NCBI RefSeq assembly: GCF_017353415.1
Contig: NZ_JAFMPX010000018.1
Span: forward strand, 1-64,000
DNA: 64,000 bases
Source of the DNA: Arthrobacter sp. E3
GTDB taxonomy: Bacteria > Actinomycetota > Actinomycetes > Actinomycetales > Micrococcaceae
Direction: 5' to 3'
Numbering within the stretch: position 1 is the stretch's first letter; every line of letters starts with the position of its first letter. A program made the translations under genes and the position numbers. This document shows, in pieces, positions 17,882 through 26,248 of the stretch. A model generated the notes under the pieces. The model was not told the DNA's origin and did no database searches. It saw nothing but the letters and a program-made list of their open reading frames with translations.

Positions 17882-19186
17882 CTATTCCTTCAGTGCCGAA
17901 CGAATTTGGGCATGTGAGTTGCCTTGGCGGAGGGTCGCCCCCAGTTCATGCAGGGCCGCACGTTTTTCCGCGGGTAATTCCAGCATGGCGGCCAGCGCTT
18001 GTTGGATGTCCGCAACCGTTGTGGTGTTCGGAGCCAGGGCAGCGCCAAAGCCGGCGGCCTCAAGGGCTGCAGCCCCGGTGAACTGGTCGGTGGAGAAGGG
18101 CAGCACCACCAACGGCACCCCGTATGTCATGGATTCAGTGACGCTGTTGTTGCCCCCGTGCGTAACACCTGCGGCCGCTGATGCCAGCAGAGTCACTTGT
18201 GGAAGGAATTCACCCACCAGCCAGTGGTCCGGAATTTCACCGAGTACCGACACGTCCGCTGAACCGTAGGCAACAGCGGCACGGATCCCGGATTCCCGTA
18301 GTGCTGCGACGACCTTGCCCAGTACATCGTCACGCACCGAAAGGAAACTGCCGAAACTGACATACACAAAGGGTTCATTTGTCGCTGCGAGCCATTGTTC
18401 AACGTGCGGCTCAGTCGGTTCGGAACGGACAGAAGAGCCCATGAACACATGATCCGGAAGCAGTGCGGCCCGTTCCCTGGACATCAGTTCGGCCGGGTAG
18501 TTGAAAACGAGCAGGTCGCCATGCTCAGCGAATGCATCCAGCGACGGTTCCAGGGTGGGATCCAATTCCTGCAGGGCCAGGTTCCACTCGGCGGTGAACG
18601 ATTCACTGACCTGTTCACAAAGCTCTTTCAAGGCGTTCAGCTCTGCCGCCGCCGGGGAGAACGCAGCCGGCCAGGCAGGAGGCAGACCATACACTTCAGC
18701 GGCAAGCGGTAGTGGCAAGGCTGTGGGATGGCCCAGGACCACGTCGATGTGGTGGATTCCTGCAGCAACCATGGCCAGACGTGCGCTGAAGGCAAGATGA
18801 TCAACGATGATCGTCTCCGGGTTTAGTTCCGCGATGATTGCTTGGACTGCCCGTGCCGTCATGACAGGCTCCCACATGAGGTCGTTCAGGCGGGCTTCCG
18901 CCTGAAAACCGAGCGTCTCGATCATCCCCCTGCGCGTGGCTGAGAAGAATTCGAGCAACGCGTCGTCTTCGCCTGCAGGCTGTTCCTCGGCGCGGATCAC
19001 CCCTGGGTTCGAGCCCCGGCTCAGCTGCAAGGGCACATGTTCGAATCCAAAGGATTCGACGATGGCCGCGGTGGCTGGACCCGTTGCCACCACCACCCTC
19101 TCACCGGCATCCCGCCAACTGGTTCCCATGGCAGCCAGTGGAAAGAGGTGTGAGGCATAGTCCGGACTGATGATCAGAAGTGTCAT
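17882..19186 (-). CDS. GT1-family (UGT/MGT-like) glycosyltransferase
   Basis: This 434-residue GT-B enzyme has an N-terminal acceptor domain (LIISPDYASHLFPL). The C-terminal nucleotide-sugar domain has FVYVSFGSFLSV at about 270 and the signature stretch QVTLLASAAAGVTHGGNNSVTES (about 325-347, with catalytic-type HGG). Members glycosylate small hydrophobic acceptors with UDP- or TDP-sugars. Its ATG overlaps the stop of the upstream GT4 gene (ATGA), so the two are translationally coupled. It converges on the YtxH-like gene with a 23-bp gap. Confidence 0.88.
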   Translation of the reverse strand: MTLLIISPDYASHLFPLAAMGTSWRDAGERVVVATGPATAAIVESFGFEHVPLQLSRGSNPGVIRAEEQPAGEDDALLEFFSATRRGMIETLGFQAEARLNDLMWEPVMTARAVQAIIAELNPETIIVDHLAFSARLAMVAAGIHHIDVVLGHPTALPLPLAAEVYGLPPAWPAAFSPAAAELNALKELCEQVSESFTAEWNLALQELDPTLEPSLDAFAEHGDLLVFNYPAELMSRERAALLPDHVFMGSSVRSEPTEPHVEQWLAATNEPFVYVSFGSFLSVRDDVLGKVVAALRESGIRAAVAYGSADVSVLGEIPDHWLVGEFLPQVTLLASAAAGVTHGGNNSVTESMTYGVPLVVLPFSTDQFTGAAALEAAGFGAALAPNTTTVADIQQALAAMLELPAEKRAALHELGATLRQGNSHAQIRSALKE

Positions 19187-21396
19187 GGTGAGGAAATCAA
19201 TTCTCTTCGCAGTTCAATATCGTCGTGGTGGACATCGGAATACACCTGATTCAAGGTGTGGGCCATGGCTTCAATCGTGAAACGTTCTTGGACGACACTG
19301 CGGGCGTAAGCCGCCCGCTCCTGCGCACCTTCAGCGACTGCACAGCGCAAGGCTGAGTCGATGGCGTCGCGCAGCAACGTGGTGTTCCAAGTGGTCGTGA
19401 GGAATCCGGTCCGCCCCTGTTCCACATATGTTGCCGGACCTCCATTGTTGGGACCGACCACCGGCAAGCCCGCTGCCATGGCTTCCAGCAAGGCAATGCC
19501 AAATTCTTCCTTCAGACTTCCGCAGACGTAGACACCGTTTGGGGCGGAGAAACCAGGCAGCCCCGTTCGAGTCGCGGCGACCCAGCGGGCCACGGTGTCG
19601 TTGGGCCGGTGTCCCGGAAGCACCAGGCCTTCCGTGATTCGATCGGCGGGACTGACAACCGCGTCGATGCGCGTCAGTTGTTCGCGTTCGTCGGCGGATG
19701 GGTGTTGCAGATTTCCACCAATCAGCAGAAGGTTCGTTCGGTGGCGAAGGTCGCTACCAGCCCACGCTTCAACGATGGTGGCCATGCCCTTCACCCGGTG
19801 AAACCGTCCAACACTGGTCAGCAATGGCAGTCCGCGACGTTCTTCTGGAAGTTCGCTGAGAAGATCGCGAAGTTCCAGAAGTGCGGCCGTCCCTGGTCTA
19901 CCCGAAGCAAGGGACTGGGCTTCCAGAACTGCCCGGTCAATCACCCCTAAATCAATACCTTCGGGGACTATGGTGTGCCGCCTGGGTTCCTTCGCTATAT
20001 CAATTCCGACCAAGTCGATAATGTCGTGGCGCAGATTTGGGCGAGGGAAGAAGACGCTGTGGGCTGAGTTGGTAGCCAGCCGTTGAACCAGACGGGCGCG
20101 GAACCAAAAATGTTCCACCTCGTCAACATCCCCGAAGTTCTTCCGGTTGAGGGTTCCTGCACGATCCATCGAGTCGATGACGGCGTGGGGATCCGGCGCC
20201 ACGGTGAACACCACGGGTATATCCAACGCCCGGGCGACGTCGAACGCAGCCAGACTGCCCACGTCCGCCATCCGCAGGTGGATGGCTTGAACCCCTTCGG
20301 CAGCCCTGAGTATCCGGCTAATGCCCCTCCGGGCGGCCACCAGCATGGTCCAGGCGTTTGCCGAAGATGGTTTGGCATCCTGCAGCAGGGGTATCCGCCC
20401 ATAAATGTGGCCGTGCCTGCTCTGGCCCAGTGCTGCGACGCTTTGCGACGCTTCGAGTGCATCTCCTCTGGACAGCGTCAGCACCCGGTCCACCGGCAAG
20501 AAGTGCGGCTCTTCACTGTGTTCGTCATTGCTGCCGGGATGAATGCCAGCAACGAGCGCATCACCCAGACGCACCAGCAAGGTGGCTATCCCGCCGTTGT
20601 CGCCACTACCAGAATGGCTCAAGAGCGGGTCAATGTCGGCGTGGAGGAAAAGTTGCGCGACTGTCAGACCTGTTCCGTGCTGGAGGATTGCATGATCAAG
20701 CTCCGGCGTTTTGTGAGCGTCAAGATCCACGAGGGAAAGTCGGGCGATTTCGGCCAGCTTTTCACCAGCGTCGACGATATGAGTCAGCAGTTCGACTATC
20801 TTTGGTTCCTCAGGGCGTTGACCCAAAGCTGCAACGGCTGCCACGCGAGCGCTCACATCTTCGTTCTCGTCCTGGGCTGTGCGCATCAACGGAGCGGTGG
20901 CGACAGGGTGGTGCACCAAGCCGAGTGTCTCCACCAATCGATACCGGCTCCCCGGGTCGCTGACACCCAGCAGGGCGCTTTCGAGGCCAATGGCAACGAG
21001 GTCGGGTGCAGCCGACGACCACGCTTCCAGGGTTCGCTGGGACAGCATGGCCACGAAGCCTCCGGAAGCAACCAGACCAATCAACCGGCCAATGGATTCC
21101 GAACGGGGAACACGGGACCTATGCGCCCACGCTGCATGCTCGCGAACGAAACCATGTTCGCTGGAGAGGAGTTCCGACAAAACCAGGTCGACTTCCTCGC
21201 CACCCATTTTTGCCAACGCATGAATTGCCGCGATCGCAACAATTTGGTCGTTAGAGCTGATCGCGCTACGAAGAATACGTAGATTTCGCACACCTCCGTT
21301 GCTGGCCGCCTGAACAGCCAGGTCATCGGCCAATCGCAGAGCATCTACGAGCCGATCGGTCTGCTTCAATGCATCAAGACAGTTCTGAACCCTCAC
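19183..21396 (-). CDS. HEAT-repeat/GT4 glycosyltransferase fusion
   Basis: This is a 737-residue protein. Residues about 1-240 are alpha-helical HEAT-like repeats (IVAIAAIHALAKMGGEEVD, VSARVAAVAALGQRPEEPK). From about 280 on it is a GT-B glycosyltransferase of family 4 type, with SVGRFHRVKGMATIVEAW near 555 and the E-x7-E motif in KEEFGIALLEAMAAGLPVVG near 645. The catalytic half resembles sucrose-synthase/sucrose-phosphate-synthase-like GT4 enzymes, so a role in forming a disaccharide or glycosyl-glycerate is possible but unproven. A GTG start with GAAGAGG is preferred. Fusion of HEAT repeats to GT4 is uncommon and suggests scaffolding or autoregulation. Confidence 0.85.
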   Translation of the reverse strand: MRVQNCLDALKQTDRLVDALRLADDLAVQAASNGGVRNLRILRSAISSNDQIVAIAAIHALAKMGGEEVDLVLSELLSSEHGFVREHAAWAHRSRVPRSESIGRLIGLVASGGFVAMLSQRTLEAWSSAAPDLVAIGLESALLGVSDPGSRYRLVETLGLVHHPVATAPLMRTAQDENEDVSARVAAVAALGQRPEEPKIVELLTHIVDAGEKLAEIARLSLVDLDAHKTPELDHAILQHGTGLTVAQLFLHADIDPLLSHSGSGDNGGIATLLVRLGDALVAGIHPGSNDEHSEEPHFLPVDRVLTLSRGDALEASQSVAALGQSRHGHIYGRIPLLQDAKPSSANAWTMLVAARRGISRILRAAEGVQAIHLRMADVGSLAAFDVARALDIPVVFTVAPDPHAVIDSMDRAGTLNRKNFGDVDEVEHFWFRARLVQRLATNSAHSVFFPRPNLRHDIIDLVGIDIAKEPRRHTIVPEGIDLGVIDRAVLEAQSLASGRPGTAALLELRDLLSELPEERRGLPLLTSVGRFHRVKGMATIVEAWAGSDLRHRTNLLLIGGNLQHPSADEREQLTRIDAVVSPADRITEGLVLPGHRPNDTVARWVAATRTGLPGFSAPNGVYVCGSLKEEFGIALLEAMAAGLPVVGPNNGGPATYVEQGRTGFLTTTWNTTLLRDAIDSALRCAVAEGAQERAAYARSVVQERFTIEAMAHTLNQVYSDVHHDDIELRRELISSP

Positions 21397-21628
21397 GCAT
21401 ATACCTCTTCAGGAGTAGGTCCTCGCCAGCACAGCAAGGGAAATACAACTTAAATCCTATTAGCAAAGCGCAAAACCAACTATGTGAGTGCCCGATATTT
21501 CTCCCACAGGGGAATTGTGTGTTCTGCCGGCACGCCTTAATCGAGTTAGGTGCAGCATCTCCCGCACGGGCGCAAATAGTGGTTTTCTTGTACTGACAGG
21601 TATATCAACTGCAAGGAGCAAAACCACC

Positions 21629-22648
21629 ATGCGCGGAGTCATCATGCACGCCCCAGGCGATGTGCGCGTCGCCGAACGGGGCAACCCCACCATCCTTGAA
21701 CCCACGGACGCGATCATCCGGGTCACGGCATCCTGCGTTTGCGGATCCGACCTGTGGCTCTACCGAGGCGCGGACAAGGCGCCCGAGGTGCCCATGGGCC
21801 ACGAGTATGTCGGTGTGGTTGAAGAGATCGGCGCCGAAGTAAAGACCATCAAGCCCGGCGATTTTGTGGTGGGTTCCTTCATGGCCTCGGACAACACCTG
21901 CGAAATCTGCCAGGCCGGCTACCAATCCCGCTGCGTTCATGCAGTTCCGATGGGCGCCATTGGCACCCAGGCCGAATTCGCCCGCATTCCCCACGCCGAC
22001 GGCACGCTGGTGGCCACCCCCGGCCAGCCCGACCCCGACTTGATTCCTTCCCTGCTGGCCGCATCGGATGTACTGGGTACCGGCTGGTTTGCTGCCGTCG
22101 CCGCCGAGGTCGGGCCAGGCAAGACCGTGGCCGTCGTCGGAGACGGAGCCGTGGGTCTTTTGGGAATCCTGGCCGCCAAGCAGCTGGGCGCCGAACGGAT
22201 CATCGCCATGTCGCGGCACTCCGACCGGCAGGCCTTGGCCCGTGGGTTCGGGGCAACGGACATCATTTCAGAACGAGGGGACGACGGCGTTGCCAAGGTC
22301 AAGGAACTCACCGGCGGTCTCGGAGCGCACAGCGTCATCGAAGCTGTTGGCACCCAGGAGTCGATGCTACAGGCCATCCGCTCGACCCGCCACGGCGGCC
22401 ACGTCGGGTTCGTCGGCGTCTCCCACGACGTGGAGCTGCCCGGCAGGGAACTGTTTTCCGCAACCATCCACCTGCACGGAGGCCCGGCCCCCGTGCGCCG
22501 GTTCCTCCCCGACCTCATCCAACTGATCTGGGACCGCAAAATCAACCCCGGGAAAGTCTTCGACCTGACACTGCCCCTGGACGAAGCAGCCGACGCCTAC
22601 AAAGCCATGGACGAACGCCGGGCCATCAAGGTGCTCCTCACTCCATAG
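21629..22648 (+). CDS. Zinc-dependent alcohol dehydrogenase (MDR family)
   Basis: This 339-residue medium-chain dehydrogenase has catalytic zinc ligands in SCVCGSDLW (about 37) and GHEYVG (about 58). The structural-zinc loop DNTCEICQAGYQSRC has three cysteines with Asp at the first ligand position. The Rossmann motif VVGDGAVGLLGILAA is near 170. It probably oxidises an alcohol or reduces an aldehyde with NAD(P). The start at 21629 has AAGGAG. The 232-bp gap before it, shared with the divergent GT4 gene, shows no obvious element. Confidence 0.9.
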   Translation: MRGVIMHAPGDVRVAERGNPTILEPTDAIIRVTASCVCGSDLWLYRGADKAPEVPMGHEYVGVVEEIGAEVKTIKPGDFVVGSFMASDNTCEICQAGYQSRCVHAVPMGAIGTQAEFARIPHADGTLVATPGQPDPDLIPSLLAASDVLGTGWFAAVAAEVGPGKTVAVVGDGAVGLLGILAAKQLGAERIIAMSRHSDRQALARGFGATDIISERGDDGVAKVKELTGGLGAHSVIEAVGTQESMLQAIRSTRHGGHVGFVGVSHDVELPGRELFSATIHLHGGPAPVRRFLPDLIQLIWDRKINPGKVFDLTLPLDEAADAYKAMDERRAIKVLLTP

Positions 22649-22684
22649 CGTGACACGTCCCCGGCATGATGGGCCCGCACCGCT

Positions 22685-23197
22685 TTACGGCGCGGCACCC
22701 GTCGCGCCGTCGGACACGGTCTGGCCAGCAAGCCACAGCTTCTCCTTGGCCTGTGCGCTTGCGACGGCATCATCGATAACCAGCGGAGAATCCGCGTCAA
22801 TTCCGGTGTGGGATTCCAGCGAGTAGAAGCGAATCTCGTGGCCGTCGGGGTCGTGCAGCATCGGTAGGATCCAACCAATTGTCGCGAAGTGCACCCCGGC
22901 GTGCTTCTCTCCGAGACTGCTGAGGTGGGACGCCAATGCCTCTATCCCTTCCCGGTCCGGGACGGCTATAGAGAAGTAGTCGAATCCTGCCGAGGCAAGC
23001 GCTTTCTCAGGGTTCAAGTTCAGCGCGAAGTCCGGCCCGCCGTCGGGATGCACCATTGCGACGCCCGTGAGTCGGCCGTGTTCACGGAACTCGATGGCAA
23101 CCTGATAGCCCAGTCGGCTCCCGTACCAACGGATGGACTGATCCAAATCTGACACGGGCAGCTTGAGGTGGTGCACCCCGGATAGTGTCGGAATCAT
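22685..23197 (-). CDS. VOC (glyoxalase/bleomycin resistance) family protein
   Basis: This 170-residue protein has two beta-alpha-beta-beta-beta modules. VHHLKLPVSDLDQSIRWYGSRLG at residues about 8-30 supplies a metal-binding His. MLHDPDGHEIRFYSLE near 125 supplies the later His/Glu ligands. It may be a glyoxalase, dioxygenase or antibiotic-binding protein. The ATG at 23197 has GAGAGGG upstream. It is divergent from a TetR gene, with operator half-sites between them, so it is probably that regulator's target. Confidence 0.88.
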   Translation of the reverse strand: MIPTLSGVHHLKLPVSDLDQSIRWYGSRLGYQVAIEFREHGRLTGVAMVHPDGGPDFALNLNPEKALASAGFDYFSIAVPDREGIEALASHLSSLGEKHAGVHFATIGWILPMLHDPDGHEIRFYSLESHTGIDADSPLVIDDAVASAQAKEKLWLAGQTVSDGATGAAP

Positions 23198-23223
23198 CGT
23201 CGTACCCTCTCTAATTACAGTCA

Positions 23224-23250
23224 AACTGCATCTATGCAGTTATACTGCAT
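23224..23250. promoter_or_regulatory. TetR operator cluster (three half-sites)
   Basis: AACTGCAT (23224-23231) and ATGCAGTT (23234-23241) form a perfect inverted repeat. ATGCAGT is reused with ACTGCAT (23244-23250) to form a second perfect inverted repeat with a 3-nt spacer. The array lies exactly between the VOC gene and the divergent TetR gene and abuts the TetR start at 23254, so autoregulation is likely. Confidence 0.75.
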
Positions 23251-23253
23251 CTT

Positions 23254-23907
23254 ATGAACGACGAAGTCAAGGGACAATCCCAGTCCACCACAGACCTAAG
23301 GGCCAAGCGAGTGGCCCAAACCGAGGCCCAGCTCATCGCGGCCGCGGCTGTCCTCTTTCTGGATCAAGGTTATGTTGCTACCACTCTTACCCAGATTGCC
23401 GTGCATGCTGGAGTCGCTGCCCGTACCGTCTACGTCCGTTTCGGGACGAAGGCAGAGCTTTTCAAACGGGTGGTTGACCGGGCTCTGGTAGGTGACGCGG
23501 AGCCAGTGGACGTCGCCCACCGCCCCCGAGCCCAGGCCGCGATGACCGCCAGTACCCTGACCGAGCGCATTGCGGCTTTCGCCGACCTGTGCGTCGACAT
23601 CGCGGGCCGTGCAGGGGCGCTGTTCGAGGTGGCCGCCCAGGCTGAGGGCCTCGAACCCGAACTCGCCGATGCCGCCCAAGAAGGACGCCGCGCCACCAGT
23701 GAGCTGTGCAGGTCATTCTGGGATACTGCTGCCACCGATGGCCTCATCATGCAGGATCTGCACCCTGAACAGCTGGCCATTGTCACGGACATTTTACTCT
23801 GTGCAGACACGATCGTGCATCTTCGCAGAACCGATGGATGGTCTGCCTCAGCACACCGTTCACTCATTGTGGACACCCTTACCGCACTCACGAAACCACA
23901 GGCCTAA
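23254..23907 (+). CDS. TetR/AcrR-family transcriptional regulator
   Basis: This 217-residue regulator has an N-terminal HTH domain (residues about 20-70; TLTQIAVHAGVAARTVYVRFGTKAELF) and a helical ligand-binding domain after it. The divergent VOC gene and the three ACTGCAT-type half-sites directly upstream indicate local repression released by a ligand. The ligand is unknown; if the VOC protein is a resistance factor, a drug or electrophile is plausible. Confidence 0.9.
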   Translation: MNDEVKGQSQSTTDLRAKRVAQTEAQLIAAAAVLFLDQGYVATTLTQIAVHAGVAARTVYVRFGTKAELFKRVVDRALVGDAEPVDVAHRPRAQAAMTASTLTERIAAFADLCVDIAGRAGALFEVAAQAEGLEPELADAAQEGRRATSELCRSFWDTAATDGLIMQDLHPEQLAIVTDILLCADTIVHLRRTDGWSASAHRSLIVDTLTALTKPQA

Positions 23908-23959
23908 CCGCCGCACCTGAACGCAACCCGCCCTGACTGTCGGCTCAGCCGTCCTAGGC

Positions 23960-24661
23960 TCAGCGGCGGGCCAGCCTTTCCAGCACGAGTTGGCAGGCAC
24001 TCGGTATGGGTTCAATGATGGCTGCAATCCCCTCGGCCGTGAGCCTGCGAGCCGTCTCACTGAGCGGACCACCGGCGATCACCACCGCTTCGGCACCCTC
24101 GGCAACCGAGGCAAGTACAGCATCACGAAGTTCACGAAACTGCTTTTCCGGATCAGCTGCCAGCAGCAGGGGTCCGGATGCCGTCAACTGAACGCCACGG
24201 AATTGGGAATCCCTGCCGTGGTCAGCAACCAGCTGGGTCAATGACGGCACCAGAAGTGGGGTGCTGGTGGCCATTCCGAACGGCCTGCCGTTCTGGGATG
24301 CTGCCCAAATGGAGGCTTCCCCGATGCCGACAACAGGAATTTCAAGCTCTCTGCTCAATTCACGCCGCCCGGGATCGCCCACAGCTGCGACGATGACAGC
24401 CACCACATTCGAGCCATGACAACTGCCCAAGTATGAGTGCACGGCATCTTGAACATGCTTCACTGAAGCTTCCAAGCTCTCAGGCTCAATGAGCATCCGC
24501 GGACCATGGAGGGCAGTCCTGCCCACAACTTCCAGGCCCGCCGGGGATATCTCGGCAGCAGCCAACTCCGTCATCATGCGCGTAGTCGAGGCGTTCGTGT
24601 TGGGATTGACGATCAGGACGGCAGCATGATCAGTGGACATAGCGGCTCTCAGGGTTTCCAC
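23960..24661 (-). CDS. Aspartate/glutamate (hydantoin) racemase family protein
   Basis: This protein of about 226-233 residues has the Asp/Glu racemase fold. It has an N-terminal AVLIVNPNTNASTTRMM, typical of hydantoin racemases, and a middle loop VVAVIVAAVGDPGRRELSR where the first catalytic Cys would be expected. The expected second Cys region reads EAVVIAGGPLSE. The canonical catalytic cysteines are not evident at either position, so racemase activity is doubtful. The start may be GTG at 24661 or ATG at 24640. It follows the TetR regulator by a few bases on the same strand, so the two form an operon. Confidence 0.72.
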   Translation of the reverse strand: METLRAAMSTDHAAVLIVNPNTNASTTRMMTELAAAEISPAGLEVVGRTALHGPRMLIEPESLEASVKHVQDAVHSYLGSCHGSNVVAVIVAAVGDPGRRELSRELEIPVVGIGEASIWAASQNGRPFGMATSTPLLVPSLTQLVADHGRDSQFRGVQLTASGPLLLAADPEKQFRELRDAVLASVAEGAEAVVIAGGPLSETARRLTAEGIAAIIEPIPSACQLVLERLARR

Positions 24662-24666
24662 AAGAC

Positions 24667-25281
24667 TCAGCCTTTGATGCCCACGGTGAGTTCGGGATGG
24701 CTTTCGCCCGGCTCGCCAAGCTCGTCGACAATGCGGTTGACCAAGGGCTGCAAAAACAGCCGGCCGAACTGTCGGACAATCGTCGTGACCGTCTGCTCAG
24801 TAACGCTGCGATCCGTTGACGCCAACCCGCTGCCCCGCAGTGCACGTGTCTGTTCCGCCGTCAACGTCACGAGCCTGCTCAAAACGTCCCCTGGCTGGCC
24901 CGTGCCGGTCAACAGTGAACGGCGCAGGTAGTCAACAATTGTCGGGTTAGCCTGCAACATTTCCGCAACGGCAGCGTCTCGAAGGGAGGCCGTCTGGCGG
25001 GGGCTGCCCGTCATCGGAGTTGACTTCAGCGTGTCGGCGAACAAATTCACGACGAGGCTGTCCACTGCTTCGCGCAGACCGTCCTTGGTTCCGTAATGGT
25101 GGGCAACGAGCCCGACTGTGACATCCGCAGCTGCGGCAATTGCCCGCATGGATGTGCCGTCCTCACCATGCCGGGCAAACAAGCCGAGGGCCGCATTGCG
25201 GATTCGCGCCTTTGACGTCAGGTCACCGGGCGACCAGGCAGTCGAAAGTGCATCCGGCTTAGTTTCCTTCTCATTGTTCAC
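24667..25281 (-). CDS. TetR/AcrR-family transcriptional regulator
   Basis: This 204-residue regulator has its HTH at about residues 22-70 (SMRAIAAAADVTVGLVAHHYGTKDGLREAV) and a C-terminal TetR ligand domain. It is divergent from the acyl-CoA catabolic operon beginning at 25374. A TTGTACA/TGTACAA operator lies in the 92-bp gap. This arrangement matches regulators that sense an acyl-CoA intermediate and derepress its degradation pathway; the ligand is inference. Confidence 0.88.
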   Translation of the reverse strand: MNNEKETKPDALSTAWSPGDLTSKARIRNAALGLFARHGEDGTSMRAIAAAADVTVGLVAHHYGTKDGLREAVDSLVVNLFADTLKSTPMTGSPRQTASLRDAAVAEMLQANPTIVDYLRRSLLTGTGQPGDVLSRLVTLTAEQTRALRGSGLASTDRSVTEQTVTTIVRQFGRLFLQPLVNRIVDELGEPGESHPELTVGIKG

Positions 25282-25325
25282 ACTGCCATGCTAGACCACA
25301 GGCTATTGAACTTAGCCACTGTTTA

Positions 25326-25341
25326 TTGTACAAATGTACAA
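25326..25341. promoter_or_regulatory. TetR operator upstream of acyl-CoA operon
   Basis: TTGTACA-AA-TGTACAA is a perfect 7-bp inverted repeat with a 2-nt centre, 33 bp upstream of the operon's first start and between the divergent TetR gene and the operon. Confidence 0.7.
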
Positions 25342-25373
25342 ACAACTATCAGACAGTGTGACTAGGAGCAGAT

Positions 25374-26246
25374 GTGTCCAACCCACCTTTGGCAGGCATC
25401 GTGATAGTCTCCGTCGCCATCAATCTCCCGGGCCCTCTCGCAGCGGCCAGACTGGTTGAACTTGGTGCACAGGTCATCAAGGTAGAGCCACTCCAGGGCG
25501 ATCCACTTAAGAGCGCTGCCCCCGCCTGGTATGACGAACTCACCGTCGGACAGGATGTCATCCCGCTCGACTTGAAGGACCCATCCAGCCGATCCCGGTT
25601 CGAGGAACTGCTGGAGGGTGCCGATGTGCTGCTCACCTCCATGCGCCCGTCCGCCCTTGCCAGGCTCAACCTCGTGGAGACCCTCCGGGTCCGGGGCATC
25701 GCGCTCGTGGAAATAGTCGGGCACGACGGCGAACAAGCCGAGCAGCCCGGCCATGACCTCACCTACCAGGCCGTCCACGGAACGCTCCTCCCCCCGGCAT
25801 TGCCGCTCGTGCCGGTAGCAGACATACTCGGCGCCGAACGCGCCGTGGTGGCGACCCTCGCGGCCCTGCGCCAGCGGGACCAAGGAGTCCGGGACGTGCA
25901 CGAGAGAGTGGTCCTTGACGCGGCCGCCCACGCGGCCGCTGCCGGTGTCCGGCACGGGCTCACCTCCCCCGGCGCGGCACTTGGAGGTGCAACGCCGTCG
26001 TACGCCATTTACGCAACGGCAGACGGGTTTATTGCCGTCGCTGCCATCGAACCGCACTTTGCCGCCCATCTGGCCGCACATGTCGGGCATACGCGGGAAG
26101 AGCTGACGCGGGAGTTCGCTTCCCGCCCCACCGCGCATTGGACGGAGCTGGGACTGGCGCACGACATTCCCCTCGCCGCCGTCGTACTACCTGGCAATCC
26201 CGCCGCTGAACATACACTTGCCACCACAGCCGCCAATCAGGAGTGA
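25374..26246 (+). CDS. CoA-transferase family III protein (CaiB/BaiF-like)
   Basis: This 290-residue protein has VSVAINLPGPLAAARLVELGAQVIKVEPLQGDPL at the N-terminus, diagnostic of family III CoA-transferases and alpha-methylacyl-CoA racemases. It is shorter than the usual 360-400 residues, and the catalytic Asp region is shortened (PGHDLTYQAVHG). It may transfer CoA between carboxylic acids or epimerise 2-methylacyl-CoA. GTG at 25374 follows AGGAG. It is the first gene of the operon, and its stop falls two bases before the ligase ATG. Confidence 0.82.
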   Translation: MSNPPLAGIVIVSVAINLPGPLAAARLVELGAQVIKVEPLQGDPLKSAAPAWYDELTVGQDVIPLDLKDPSSRSRFEELLEGADVLLTSMRPSALARLNLVETLRVRGIALVEIVGHDGEQAEQPGHDLTYQAVHGTLLPPALPLVPVADILGAERAVVATLAALRQRDQGVRDVHERVVLDAAAHAAAAGVRHGLTSPGAALGGATPSYAIYATADGFIAVAAIEPHFAAHLAAHVGHTREELTREFASRPTAHWTELGLAHDIPLAAVVLPGNPAAEHTLATTAANQE

Positions 26247-26248
26247 CC

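Noticed and set aside
23960-24661. Confident assignment as an active hydantoin or Asp/Glu racemase
   Set aside because: The two expected catalytic cysteines are not visible at the conserved positions, so only family-level naming is given.
25688-25712. Third copy of the CCGGGTCCGGGGCA block
   Set aside because: It lies inside the CoA-transferase coding sequence (LRVRGIAL) and is explained by codon usage.
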